Source: Pelosinus sp. | GTDB lineage: Bacteria; Bacillota; Negativicutes; Propionisporales; Propionisporaceae | Direction: 5' to 3' | NCBI GenBank assembly: GCA_021372375.1 | Contig: JAJFUN010000035.1 | Span: 1 to 62,448 of the forward strand | DNA length: 62,448 bases | Part shown: positions 9,116 through 18,270 of the stretch, piece after piece | How the letters are laid out: every line of letters starts with the position of its first letter | Numbering within the stretch: the first letter of the stretch is position 1 | The notes under the pieces: model-generated | Database searches by the model: none | Seen by the model: only the letters and a program-made list of their open reading frames with translations | Told to the model about the DNA's origin: nothing | Position numbers and translations under genes: made by a program

Positions 9116-10735
9116 TTATTTAAATGTCCCGACTTTTATTTCACCATCTTCCGCATATAACGAAACAAATTTCAGCGGCTCACGGATTGGTTTGATCAAA
9201 GTTCCAATAACCGCTTTTACCCCAGGATAAAGTTCTTTCGCTACTTTAATACGACCGTACTTCATTTCCTCGAGTGCATTTTCAAGTTCAACCGTGCGTT
9301 TACGCATATTCTCGGCTTGCCCGACTAAATTAAACTGTGCCTTGGTTAACTTAAGCAGCATTTCTCTTTTATCTGGTGACAAATCACTCGGGTTAATGGC
9401 TTTTAAAATAGTTAAAGCCTTTTGCGTTTGCTCCAAACTTTGCTCAACCTTTTTTAAATCCACACGCAGTTTCTGATACTCTTCCCTAAGCACTGGATTA
9501 ACGCCTACCTCAAGACCTGTTGCAGTAGCCATAGGTGTGCCAACTGACTGTGCACGAATTTCTTCGCCTGCACTAATTGTTCCCCCTGTAATCAGTCCAC
9601 GTTTCCCTTCGACAATTACTTTTTTGGCTGCATTGACACGCGAATGTAAAATTACATCGCTGACAATTACATCATTACCGGCATATACTGTAGCATTTTC
9701 CATAAACTTAGCAACTACATTTTCGGCCGCCTTAATGTGTCCTCGGTGCATACCTTGGATTCCCATTTTTATAACAACACTCTTACCTTCCACAATACCG
9801 CCGCTAACTGTACCATAAACTTCCACATCACCTTTGGCTATCACCGAAAAGTCCTGCTGCACTGAGCCCCTGACAATTACACTGCCGACAAATTCAACAT
9901 TGCCTGTCGACACGCCAACATCACCTTTAATTTCAATAATTTGGATAACATTAATTTTTCCGTTTATAACGGTGAGTTGTCCATCAATATCCGCAAGTAC
10001 GTGAAGCTTATCCGCAGAACTTACGCCCTTGCCCAGTGGTAAATTTAAATCCTTGCCAGGCTTTGCCGGCAAAACCTGCCCTAGTACATCCGTCCCCACC
10101 GTTCCTGGTGTTGCAGGTATTTTTTCGGCAATAAGCTGACCTTGCGTTACAACCGTAAATAAATTCAAGTCTTTGTAATCAACCCTGCCGTCAGCCATTT
10201 CCGTAGGACGGCCTTTCTGGGAAGTATCTACATAATACTTTATGCTCGCAGGCACCCCGTCAACCGGCTTTTGCCCTGTTGCAAATACTACCATTAGGCC
10301 CGGCGTTTTTATGGCAGATTGAATGGCTTCATTATTAATGTTAAAAGACACGCCTGAACTAGCTATCTTTTCCATAACTTGCTCGCCCGTAACAGGCTGA
10401 CATTTGGCAATAGGCACATCAATTTCGAGTGTCGCTTCCATGCGGTCACGTGAGACCATCACATGAATTTCCGGCTGGGCACCAGCGGCCTCTCCAATTT
10501 TCACACTCTGTCCCGCTGCCGCACGAATAGTATCAATAAGCAAAACTTCATTAAGCTTTTCAATACCCTGCTTTTTAATATCGGCGATAACTACTGTCTC
10601 GTTAACCGGCACACCACCATTTTGCGGGGGATATACTGTTAAAAATATACCATCATTAGTAGCTGCCAGCTTAAAATATCCATTACCTTCTTTATCTGAC
10701 TTGTGATTTTGTTGTCCTTGTTGCTCTTCGGCCAT
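9116..10735 (-). CDS. FapA-type DUF342 polymerising protein
   Basis: A 539-residue DUF342/FapA protein. Its N-terminal domain runs to about residue 190. A right-handed beta-helix core with repeats such as GDVGVSTGNVEFVGSVIVRG and GDVEVYGTVSGGIVEG extends to about residue 390. A coiled coil follows (LRVDLKKVEQSLEQTQKAL), then a short C-terminal domain. FapA homologues are found in Bacillota flagellar operons and near sporulation genes. The exact role is poorly settled. It follows sigD directly. No membrane segment is visible, so it probably acts in the cytoplasm. Confidence 0.8.
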   Translation of the reverse strand: MAEEQQGQQNHKSDKEGNGYFKLAATNDGIFLTVYPPQNGGVPVNETVVIADIKKQGIEKLNEVLLIDTIRAAAGQSVKIGEAAGAQPEIHVMVSRDRMEATLEIDVPIAKCQPVTGEQVMEKIASSGVSFNINNEAIQSAIKTPGLMVVFATGQKPVDGVPASIKYYVDTSQKGRPTEMADGRVDYKDLNLFTVVTQGQLIAEKIPATPGTVGTDVLGQVLPAKPGKDLNLPLGKGVSSADKLHVLADIDGQLTVINGKINVIQIIEIKGDVGVSTGNVEFVGSVIVRGSVQQDFSVIAKGDVEVYGTVSGGIVEGKSVVIKMGIQGMHRGHIKAAENVVAKFMENATVYAGNDVIVSDVILHSRVNAAKKVIVEGKRGLITGGTISAGEEIRAQSVGTPMATATGLEVGVNPVLREEYQKLRVDLKKVEQSLEQTQKALTILKAINPSDLSPDKREMLLKLTKAQFNLVGQAENMRKRTVELENALEEMKYGRIKVAKELYPGVKAVIGTLIKPIREPLKFVSLYAEDGEIKVGTFK

Positions 10736-10756
10736 ATCAACTTCACCCCCACCGTG

Positions 10757-11515
10757 TTAAATCAAACTCGTTTTGATCCGGGATAATGCACCACGCATTC
10801 TAAAAATAGCCTTGGTATGAAGCTGAGAAATTCGCGCTTCTGTTAATTTTAAGATAACGCTTATTTCACGCAAAGTCAAACCTTCATAATAGTACAAGCT
10901 TACAACAATTCGCTCTTTTTCCGGCAAATTATCAATCGCCTTGGCTAAGGTTGCTTTTACCTCAGCCTCTTCAATAGATTGCGTTGGATTAATCATTTGT
11001 GCGGCCAGCGTTTCGGTCTTGGTAAATTCCTCAAGGGGAATAATTGTCGTAGCTTTTAGCTGATTGAGGAGTGTATTGAGTTCGTCTAGCGAAATATCAA
11101 GCGTCCCCGCAATTTCCTCATCAGAAGCAGCACGGCCCAGCTGATTTTCCAGTCTGGCGACTGTCTGTTCATATTGTTTAGCCTTTTGCCGAATGGTTGT
11201 TGGTACCCAATCCTGCGCCCTGATGGCATCCAAAATTGAGCCGCGGATACGGGCTACTGCATAAGTTTCAAACTTTATGCCGCGTGACACATCATACCGT
11301 TCAATAGCATCAAGCAAACCAAAAAAGCCATTACTTGTGAGATCCTCTTTATCCACATGCTGCGGCAAGCCAATGGCAATTCTGCCAGCAACTACCTTAA
11401 CTAAAGTCAAATAATTTTCAATCAGCTTGTCACGTGTTTCCTGCTTGCGATATTGTCGATATTCCAGCCATAATCTATTTACTTCATCAGCACTGGTCTG
11501 ATTCGTATTCTTCAT
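10757..11515 (-). CDS. sigD: flagellar sigma factor SigD/FliA (sigma-28)
   Basis: Directs RNA polymerase to late flagellar and chemotaxis promoters. The 252-residue product has region 2 (DLTSNGFFGLLDAIERYD, then FETYAVARIRGSILDAI), region 3 (IRQKAKQYEQTVARLENQLG) and region 4 with the helix-turn-helix LREISVILKLTEARISQLHT. It lies near the 3' end of the array, after cheD and a small membrane protein, exactly as in Bacillus. No anti-sigma flgM is in the window. Confidence 0.94.
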   Translation of the reverse strand: MKNTNQTSADEVNRLWLEYRQYRKQETRDKLIENYLTLVKVVAGRIAIGLPQHVDKEDLTSNGFFGLLDAIERYDVSRGIKFETYAVARIRGSILDAIRAQDWVPTTIRQKAKQYEQTVARLENQLGRAASDEEIAGTLDISLDELNTLLNQLKATTIIPLEEFTKTETLAAQMINPTQSIEEAEVKATLAKAIDNLPEKERIVVSLYYYEGLTLREISVILKLTEARISQLHTKAIFRMRGALSRIKTSLI

Positions 11516-11541
11516 CGACCCAAAACCCCCAACTACTTAAA

Positions 11542-11862
11542 TTACTCTTTATTTTGCGCAATATGCTCAAAGTTGTCAGGGTTAAAGGGGCTAAATGCGG
11601 CGGCTTCTTGGTCTTGACTCTGAGCCAGCTCTGTTTCATTAACAATATCGTCCTGCCCCTTATTCGTAAGCTTTTGCAAAAATTTATGAAGAAATCTTTC
11701 AGCTACACTCCCAAACACCAAACCCAAGACACCAAAAAGTAAAAATGAAACCATAGTTCGATATATAATTATGGTGAATCTAGCCTCGTTTATGAGCCCT
11801 AATACCAATGTCAGGGTACCTACAAATAGCGCCAAGCAAATGGCTATACGCAGCTTGAGCAC
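11542..11862 (-). CDS. small membrane protein of unknown function, 106 aa
   Basis: Two predicted membrane segments (about residues 5-25 and 33-53) are followed by a hydrophilic, acidic C-terminal half ending NPDNFEHIAQNKE. The start is GTG 11862, with GGGGGG upstream. It lies between cheD and sigD, where Bacillus has no such gene. I recognise no family. It could be a membrane-bound accessory to motility, judging only from position. Confidence 0.6.
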   Translation of the reverse strand: MLKLRIAICLALFVGTLTLVLGLINEARFTIIIYRTMVSFLLFGVLGLVFGSVAERFLHKFLQKLTNKGQDDIVNETELAQSQDQEAAAFSPFNPDNFEHIAQNKE

Positions 11863-11876
11863 TTATATCCCCCCTG

Positions 11877-12362
11877 CTATAATTCTTTTTCGCCTTTATC
11901 AATTGTTTTCACACGATAAATGCCTGTCTCCAGTTTTAGCTCCACGGTACGTCCATAATTCCCGCCGGTATCATCCGCAATCATGCGAATATCCATCTTT
12001 TTGAGCATAGCACGCACAGCCTCGGCATTACGTTCGCCAACCCGCATAATATCAGTTGCATTTGCAAAGGTAAACATTTGGGCTCCCCCGGCAATTTTTG
12101 CGGTAATACGCTGTTTTAGCGCCCCTAATTTGATCATATCACTAAGCATCAGCGGCAACGCCGTATCAGCAAATTTCGCAGGATTCTCTGCAGACCGAGC
12201 CTGCGTACTGTCTGGCAGCATAATATGTGCAAGTCCGCCTACCTTGGTAATATTATCATATAAGGCAATACCTACACACGAGCCGAGTCCATAGCTAATT
12301 AAGTTATTGGGGCTAATTCCGACTTTATAGTCGGCCATCCCTACCTTTATCAGTTCAGACAT
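11877..12362 (-). CDS. cheD: chemoreceptor glutamine deamidase CheD
   Basis: Deamidates receptor glutamines and, in Bacillus-type systems, binds and stimulates CheC. The catalytic Cys is in SYGLGSCVGIALYD (about residues 23-36) and the catalytic His in GGLAHIMLPD. The conserved KIAGGAQMF and RNAEAV are also present. Total length 161 residues. Its ATG overlaps the cheC stop codon in a TAATG, so the two are coupled. Confidence 0.94.
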   Translation of the reverse strand: MSELIKVGMADYKVGISPNNLISYGLGSCVGIALYDNITKVGGLAHIMLPDSTQARSAENPAKFADTALPLMLSDMIKLGALKQRITAKIAGGAQMFTFANATDIMRVGERNAEAVRAMLKKMDIRMIADDTGGNYGRTVELKLETGIYRVKTIDKGEKEL

Positions 12363-12982
12363 TATCCCTTCACCCCTATTGCTGCCAAAATAGTCGTAAG
12401 TGAGCCGGGATCAGGAATAAGAAAGAAATGACCTTTAACACCATCATTATCCGAAGTAAACTCTGTTTCGATTACCAGGGCATGGTCGCCCATCTGCCCC
12501 AGCTGAATTAATATAACGCTTAAAATAGCGCCTGCCATATCCATTGCTAAAGCAGGAATAGACGGCAGCAGTGTCAGGTTGGTAAAGTGCGATAATGAAT
12601 TTAAATATGCGCCTGACAAAATATTGCCAATTTCCATTAACGCCGATTCGTCCATGCTGGTAAGAGAAGTAGTGTCTCCCTGCTCCCGCCCCATCAGCAT
12701 ATCCACAAGATAAAATGCACTATCCCGCGGCAGTAAAAATAAAATACTGCTGGGTGCCGGACCAAATACCCGTAAATACACCCCGACAACCATGGCATCC
12801 GGTCCGCCCACCACATCAGGCACGTCACCAAGCGGCATAATTGCAACCTGCGGCACTGTCATATCAATTTTACGGTTTATAATCTGTGATAAGGCAGTAG
12901 CCGAATTACCCGCGCCTACATTACCGACTTCCCGTAATGCGTCGAGCTGCATTGCGGATAATTTTAATATTTCGCTAGACAT
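12362..12982 (-). CDS. cheC: CheY-P phosphatase CheC
   Basis: Removes phosphate from CheY-P during adaptation. The 206-residue protein carries two CheC-family phosphatase motifs with Glu and Asn correctly spaced: LREVGNVGAGNSATALS (about residue 15) and LMEIGNILSGAYLNSLS (about residue 114). It is encoded between cheW and cheD, and the coupling with cheD matches the known CheC-CheD partnership. Confidence 0.94.
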   Translation of the reverse strand: MSSEILKLSAMQLDALREVGNVGAGNSATALSQIINRKIDMTVPQVAIMPLGDVPDVVGGPDAMVVGVYLRVFGPAPSSILFLLPRDSAFYLVDMLMGREQGDTTSLTSMDESALMEIGNILSGAYLNSLSHFTNLTLLPSIPALAMDMAGAILSVILIQLGQMGDHALVIETEFTSDNDGVKGHFFLIPDPGSLTTILAAIGVKG

Positions 12983-13039
12983 ATCTACACCCCACTCAAA
13001 GCATCTAAATAATCGTTTGTGTTTTTAACTAAAGAAAAT

Positions 13040-13507
13040 TTAGCTTGCTTTGCCCTCTTGATTATTTCCAATAATGGCTTCGAGATTCAGTAAAATAACC
13101 AGCCTATTTTCTAATTTTCCTACACCGCTGATGTAGTTGGCAGCAACCGCACTTGTATTGGTCTGAGGTGCTTCGATATTCGCATGATTAATTGCCATTA
13201 CTTCGGAAACTGCATCGACAATCATGCCTACGGAAATTTCATCAACTTTCACAATAATAATCCGGGTATCATCTGAATAAGGCTGTGCCGCCAGATTGAG
13301 CCGTGCTTTTAAATCAATTACCGGGAGTACACTGCCGCGCAAATTAATCACACCCCTAAGATAATCGGGAGTATGCGGGACACGGGTAATGTCTGTCATA
13401 CGTTTAATCTCCACAACCTGCAAAATACTTACACCATATTCCTCACGGCCTAATTTAAACGCTACCAACTGTTCTTCAGCATCAGAATAATTTACTTCCT
13501 CTGTCAT
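13040..13507 (-). CDS. cheW: chemotaxis adaptor CheW
   Basis: Links CheA to receptors. The 155-residue CheW fold has the motifs EYGVSILQVVEIKRM, VPHTPDYLRGVINLRG and LPVIDLKARL near residues 22-72, with IIVKVDEISVGMIVD further on. It sits directly downstream of cheA with an AGGAGG-like ribosome site. Confidence 0.95.
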   Translation of the reverse strand: MTEEVNYSDAEEQLVAFKLGREEYGVSILQVVEIKRMTDITRVPHTPDYLRGVINLRGSVLPVIDLKARLNLAAQPYSDDTRIIIVKVDEISVGMIVDAVSEVMAINHANIEAPQTNTSAVAANYISGVGKLENRLVILLNLEAIIGNNQEGKAS

Positions 13508-13523
13508 AATTTATTCCTCCCCT

Positions 13524-15563
13524 CTATTGCATTAATGAGCCAATATCAATAATCAAAGCTACCTGTCCATTACCTAAAATAGTAGCGCCAGCCATAACCT
13601 TAATACCCGCGAGTAGTTTGCCTAATGACTTTATAACAATTTCCTGCTGCCCAATTAAATTATCCACAATGATACCTGCTTTATGTTCGCCTAAATGCAC
13701 AATAACCACAAACAGCTCTTCCTGCTTTTCTGCAGCCTGGTTTGGTACATTCAAAACGTCTGCCAGATGAATAATCGGTATAATTTGACCTCTAAGCAGT
13801 ATAACTTCTCGATTTTGAATTGTTTTTATATCTTCTTGTGTTATGTTAATCGTACTGTCAATCGAGCCCAGCGGTATTGCATAAATTTCTTCGCTGACCT
13901 TAACTAAGAGCGCCTGAATTATGGCCAATGTAAGCGGTAGACGAATCTTGAATTTTGAGCCCTCATTGATTTTGGTTTCCACATCTACCATACCACCGAG
14001 GGATTCAATTTTATTTTTAACAGCATCCATGCCCACTCCGCGGCCGGATACATCTGTAACCACTTCCGCCGTAGAAAATCCTGGCAGGAAAACAATGCGC
14101 ACTGCCTCATTAGCATCCATTTTATCAGCTTCCTGCTGAGTAATAAGTCCTTTGGATACCGCTTTTTTCTTTATAACCTCTGGGTTAATGCCCTTACCGT
14201 CGTCTTCGACCAAAATAATAACGTTATTGCCTTCATGACGAGCAATTAGCCGAACTTCACCTACCGGGTTTTTCCCCTTAGCTTGACGTTCGTCAGGATG
14301 TTCAATACCATGATCAACAGAATTACGCAGCAGATGTACCAAAGGATCGCCGATTTCATCAATTACAGTACGATCCAGTTCGGTTTCTTCCCCTTGTACA
14401 ATCAAATTGATTTCTTTATTGAGTTCACGGGAAAGATCGCGCACCATCCGCGGGAAACGGTTAAATACCTGTCCGACAGGCACCATGCGCACTTTCATAA
14501 CAACATTCTGTAAATCGGTAGTAACACGATCCATTTGTTCAATGGTCTCTACCAAATCGGTCAGGCGATGGGTAAGACCAATTTGTTCAAGCCTTGTCTT
14601 GTTAATAACCAACTCACCTACTAAATTCAGCAAAGTATCGAGTTTATCAATGTCAACGCGTACAGATTGCCCGCCTCTTAATTTTTTATCACCGCTAGGA
14701 TGAGCCGGAGCTTTTTCATGTTTTTCTTCAACAGCCGGCGTCTCGACTTCAGGCTTTGCTTCCGTCTTAGCAGGTTCAACTGCCGGTGCATCACTAATCG
14801 CAATAGGAACAGCAAGAGCACTGTCTATTTCCGAAATAGACAGCAAAGTAGCTTGTAGCTTTTCCCCTTCCTCGCCTGTAACAATAATTACTGTAAACTG
14901 CAGTTCAAAGTTCTCTTTTTCAAGGTCATCCACCGGAGGAACACTCCGAATAATATCGCCCATTTCATCAAGGGCACTCATAACCATATAGGCTCTGGCT
15001 GATTTTAAGAGACAGCCAGCCCTGAGACCGACCTGAACTTCATACGCCTGCAGACCTTTATGCTTAGCTTCCTGAATAACACTCACTTCACTCTCAGTGA
15101 GCGTTAAGGTTGTCTGAGAACTTTGCACTTTCTGCTCCGGTGCACTTGCAGCCTGCGTCGTTTTTGGCGCACTTACTGGCGCTTCGCCTTTAGCCAAAGC
15201 TTTCAGACGCTCAATAAGCGGCGCAGTATCTACCGTATTTTCTTCATTATTGCCAATGCTTTCAATTAATTGTTCCAGGGTATCAACACATTTAAAAATA
15301 GTATCAATAATATCAGGGGTTGCCTGCAAGGTACCTTTGCGCAGTAAATCCAAGATATTCTCCATTTCATGTGTTAATTCGGCTACAGCCGTAAAGCCCA
15401 TTGTAGCAGACATGCCCTTGATGGTATGAGCACTTCTGAAAATTTCGTCTAATACAGATAGATTGCCTGGATCACTTTCCAAATCGAGTATACAACGATT
15501 TAGTGCTTGCAGATGTTCACGTGATTCTTCTAAAAACATGCCCATATATTGATTGAGATCCAT
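13524..15563 (-). CDS. cheA: chemotaxis histidine kinase CheA
   Basis: Receptor-controlled kinase that phosphorylates CheY and CheB. The 679-residue protein begins MDLNQYMGMFLEESREHLQA. The HPt domain carries the phosphorylated His46 in FRSAHTIKGMSATMG. A CheY-binding P2 domain spans about 155-260, then a Pro/Ala/Glu linker, the dimerisation domain, and the ATPase domain with HLLRNSVDHGIE, VEDDGKGI and GRGVGMDAV. The C-terminal CheW-like domain completes it. Start ATG 15563 with GTGGAGG upstream; the open frame to 15620 overlaps the cheB end and is not needed. Confidence 0.96.
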   Translation of the reverse strand: MDLNQYMGMFLEESREHLQALNRCILDLESDPGNLSVLDEIFRSAHTIKGMSATMGFTAVAELTHEMENILDLLRKGTLQATPDIIDTIFKCVDTLEQLIESIGNNEENTVDTAPLIERLKALAKGEAPVSAPKTTQAASAPEQKVQSSQTTLTLTESEVSVIQEAKHKGLQAYEVQVGLRAGCLLKSARAYMVMSALDEMGDIIRSVPPVDDLEKENFELQFTVIIVTGEEGEKLQATLLSISEIDSALAVPIAISDAPAVEPAKTEAKPEVETPAVEEKHEKAPAHPSGDKKLRGGQSVRVDIDKLDTLLNLVGELVINKTRLEQIGLTHRLTDLVETIEQMDRVTTDLQNVVMKVRMVPVGQVFNRFPRMVRDLSRELNKEINLIVQGEETELDRTVIDEIGDPLVHLLRNSVDHGIEHPDERQAKGKNPVGEVRLIARHEGNNVIILVEDDGKGINPEVIKKKAVSKGLITQQEADKMDANEAVRIVFLPGFSTAEVVTDVSGRGVGMDAVKNKIESLGGMVDVETKINEGSKFKIRLPLTLAIIQALLVKVSEEIYAIPLGSIDSTINITQEDIKTIQNREVILLRGQIIPIIHLADVLNVPNQAAEKQEELFVVIVHLGEHKAGIIVDNLIGQQEIVIKSLGKLLAGIKVMAGATILGNGQVALIIDIGSLMQ

Positions 15564-15585
15564 ATGTACACCTCCACGTATAATA

Positions 15586-16653
15586 TTATTTTGAAACAGC
15601 CTTAACGATTTCGGCTGCAATGGCCGTAAGCGGTGCTACTTTGTCAATTGCCCCTAATTCAATAGCAACCTTAGGCATACCAAAAACTACGGCTGTGGAT
15701 TGATCTTCGGCTATTGTATAACCACACTGTTTTTTTATGCTCAGCATACCTGTTGCCCCATCTTGTCCCATCCCTGTAAGAATAACGCCAACAGTATTTC
15801 TGCCATACTCTTTAGCCACCGACTCAAACATGGGATTAACTGCCGGACGATGACCACCGATTGGTTGATTTTGGTTTAACTTTATTACCCTTCTGCCTCC
15901 CTCGCGCTCAATCGTCATATGATAGTCACCTGGCGCAATAAGTACCAAGCCTGGCCGAATAACATCATTATGTTCAGCTTCTTTTACCTGTAAAGATGAC
16001 AGTGAGTTGAGTCGTTCGGCCAGTGACTTGGTAAAGCCTGGCGGCATATGCTGTACAATTACTATGCCGCAAGGCAAATCACCAGGGAGTTTGGTAATTA
16101 TTTCTTGAAGAGCCCGCGGACCACCTGTCGAAGTACCAATTGCCACAATTTGCTCGCCTGTGAGCCCGGCGCGTAATGCAGGCTTTGACATTAGAGGCAC
16201 TTGCTTTGTTGAAGACGGCTGCACCGTAGCTGGCGGCTGACGCTTTACAAGTTGTTTTACATTAGCCTTTACCGCCATCCGGCATTTGGTTAATATCTGA
16301 TTTTGAATGCCATTTGTACTGGAAAATGGTCCGGCCGCTTTGGCAATAAAATCTACTGCGCCAAGCGCAAGCGCTTTAATGGTAGCATCGGCTCCGGCTT
16401 GGGTTAAACTGCTTACCATAACTACCGGTGTAGGAAATTCCCGCATAATTGTCTCAAGCGCGGTAATACCATCCATAACCGGCATTTCGACATCCATTGT
16501 AACTACATCCGGTTTTAAATGCCGTACCTTGTCAAGCGCATCTTTGCCGTTTCTGGCTGTGTCTATTACTGTAAAGTCAGGTTCAGCTGCAAATAAATCT
16601 GTTAATAATTTACGCATGAATGCTGAATCTTCCACAATCAATACCCGAATCAA
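15586..16653 (-). CDS. cheB: chemoreceptor methylesterase/deamidase CheB
   Basis: Response regulator that demethylates receptors. The receiver domain (residues 1-120) has its phosphoacceptor Asp54 in VTMDVEMPVMDG. The esterase domain has Ser in AIGTSTGGPRAL, His in VQHMPPGFT and Asp in GMGQDGATGM, so the catalytic triad is intact. The start is most likely TTG 16653, with GGTGGTGGGG upstream, giving 355 residues. No cheR is present in the window. Confidence 0.95.
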   Translation of the reverse strand: MIRVLIVEDSAFMRKLLTDLFAAEPDFTVIDTARNGKDALDKVRHLKPDVVTMDVEMPVMDGITALETIMREFPTPVVMVSSLTQAGADATIKALALGAVDFIAKAAGPFSSTNGIQNQILTKCRMAVKANVKQLVKRQPPATVQPSSTKQVPLMSKPALRAGLTGEQIVAIGTSTGGPRALQEIITKLPGDLPCGIVIVQHMPPGFTKSLAERLNSLSSLQVKEAEHNDVIRPGLVLIAPGDYHMTIEREGGRRVIKLNQNQPIGGHRPAVNPMFESVAKEYGRNTVGVILTGMGQDGATGMLSIKKQCGYTIAEDQSTAVVFGMPKVAIELGAIDKVAPLTAIAAEIVKAVSK

Positions 16654-16673
16654 AACCCCACCACCTTTCAAAA

Positions 16674-17327
16674 TTACAAACCTTTTTGTCTTTGTTCCAA
16701 CTGCTTTTTAAATATAAATTTTATCAGCTTATTGCGAAAAGCCTCCTGAATATCAAGGAACTTTATACCAATCCAAAAAAGTTCCCGGTCATTCTTAGGT
16801 CTTTCCACTCTGATAACTTCACCGATTGTCTCAATAGGTGGCATATCCGGCACATCAATTACCAGCGCCAGCCTTGTACCAACCTTGACTGGTTCATGCA
16901 AAATAAGTTGTGCTCCGCCGCCGCTTATATCTTTCGTAATTACTTGGAGCGGGGCTGAAGTCTCAATATCCTCCTGCTGCTCCTCGTCCACCGAACTGAC
17001 TTGTACCGGCAACATAGCATCAACACGTACAAAAGAACGCTGCTGAATGCGCTGTATATCAAAGGGAAAATCAATAATCCAGACTGGTAAGGGAAACACC
17101 TTTTTATCTAAAAGTCTACAGGTGAAAAAGTAAACTACCCCATCAATAATGGTCTTACCGTAAAACTTAATGCCCAGCTGCACAATCAGCGGTCTGCCTT
17201 TAATCATCGGCATGGCACAAACTATGTGTTTTGAAGTAACTTCTTCGATACGGCTTTGAAATTGTGGACTACCCGTGTTTTTGGATAGCATAATAGTAAA
17301 TCGCTGATTTACTTTGAAAATATTCAC
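16674..17327 (-). CDS. PilZ-domain c-di-GMP receptor, YcgR/DgrA-like
   Basis: Probable c-di-GMP-dependent brake on flagellar rotation. The 217-residue protein has an N-terminal YcgR-like beta domain (to about residue 100). The PilZ domain has the binding residues RSFVR and DISGGG, matching RxxxR and D/N-x-S-x-x-G. It is encoded between flhG and cheB, the usual place of YcgR-type genes in Bacillota. The preferred start is GTG 17327, preceded by GGGGGAAG; the TTG at 17348 overlaps that site. Confidence 0.88.
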   Translation of the reverse strand: MNIFKVNQRFTIMLSKNTGSPQFQSRIEEVTSKHIVCAMPMIKGRPLIVQLGIKFYGKTIIDGVVYFFTCRLLDKKVFPLPVWIIDFPFDIQRIQQRSFVRVDAMLPVQVSSVDEEQQEDIETSAPLQVITKDISGGGAQLILHEPVKVGTRLALVIDVPDMPPIETIGEVIRVERPKNDRELFWIGIKFLDIQEAFRNKLIKFIFKKQLEQRQKGL

Positions 17328-17359
17328 TGAAATAATTACTTCCCCCAATCATCGCCGCA

Positions 17360-18268
17360 CTAAATAAAATTCAAAAATCGGCTTAAAAATCCCTCTATTC
17401 CACTATTTTTAGCAACAAATTGTCGATTAAGCAATTGATTGGCAATTTTCTCGATGCACTGCGCTGAAATAGTATTAGGATAGGCAAGCAGTAAAGGCTG
17501 CTGCCTTTTTACGGCTTTAACCAAGTTCATGTCTTCATACACAAAACCCAGACTGTCCACACGTAATTGCAAAAAACGCAGTGCAGTTTGGCTAAGCTTA
17601 TTGACTACTGTCTGTCCCTCGCCTGCTTCCATAACCCGATTGATAACCAGTTTAAGCGGTGCTGTACCATGATGACTGACATAGGCTTTCATCATAGCGT
17701 ATGCATCAGTCATGGCCGTAGGCTCAGGTGTAGTAACCAAAATCACCTCATCCGCAGCCAGTACAAAATTTAGCACATTACGGTTAATACCAGCGCCTGT
17801 ATCAACTAAAATAACATCTGCTAATTTATCACATAACGTTATTTTATTAATAATACCCTGCAGCTTAACTTCATCTAAATTGGCTAAATCATAAATTCCT
17901 GAGCCGCCTGACATATATTTTATGCCCCGCGGCCCTTCTGTTAAAATATCTTCAAGCTTAATTTCTTCCTGTAAAAGATGAAGTAGACTGTATTTTGTCT
18001 CGCAGCCAAACAATACGTCAACATTGGCCATACCTAAATCGGCATCAATAACTAAGACTCTTTTTCCTAGATTTGTTAGCGCCAAGGCCAAGTTAACGGT
18101 AAAATTTGTTTTGCCTACCCCGCCTTTGCCGCTAGTCACCGCAAATACCTGCGCTTTGCTACTCCTATGTTGCTTAATAATAGGACTTTTATAAAAATCC
18201 TTTAGATGTGACGCTTGCTCACGCGACTTTAGTATCATTTGCCGTAAATTTTCTGCTTGATCGCGCAT
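17360..18268 (-). CDS. flhG: flagellar number regulator FlhG (MinD-like ATPase)
   Basis: MinD/ParA-family ATPase that controls flagellar placement and number with FlhF. The 302-residue protein begins MRDQAENLRQM, the N-terminal DQAxxLR motif known to stimulate the FlhF GTPase. The deviant Walker A is GKGGVGKT (residues 47-54). Further motifs are VLVIDADLGMANVD and ILVDTGAGI. It is packed directly behind flhF. Confidence 0.94.
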   Translation of the reverse strand: MRDQAENLRQMILKSREQASHLKDFYKSPIIKQHRSSKAQVFAVTSGKGGVGKTNFTVNLALALTNLGKRVLVIDADLGMANVDVLFGCETKYSLLHLLQEEIKLEDILTEGPRGIKYMSGGSGIYDLANLDEVKLQGIINKITLCDKLADVILVDTGAGINRNVLNFVLAADEVILVTTPEPTAMTDAYAMMKAYVSHHGTAPLKLVINRVMEAGEGQTVVNKLSQTALRFLQLRVDSLGFVYEDMNLVKAVKRQQPLLLAYPNTISAQCIEKIANQLLNRQFVAKNSGIEGFLSRFLNFI

Positions 18269-18270
18269 AT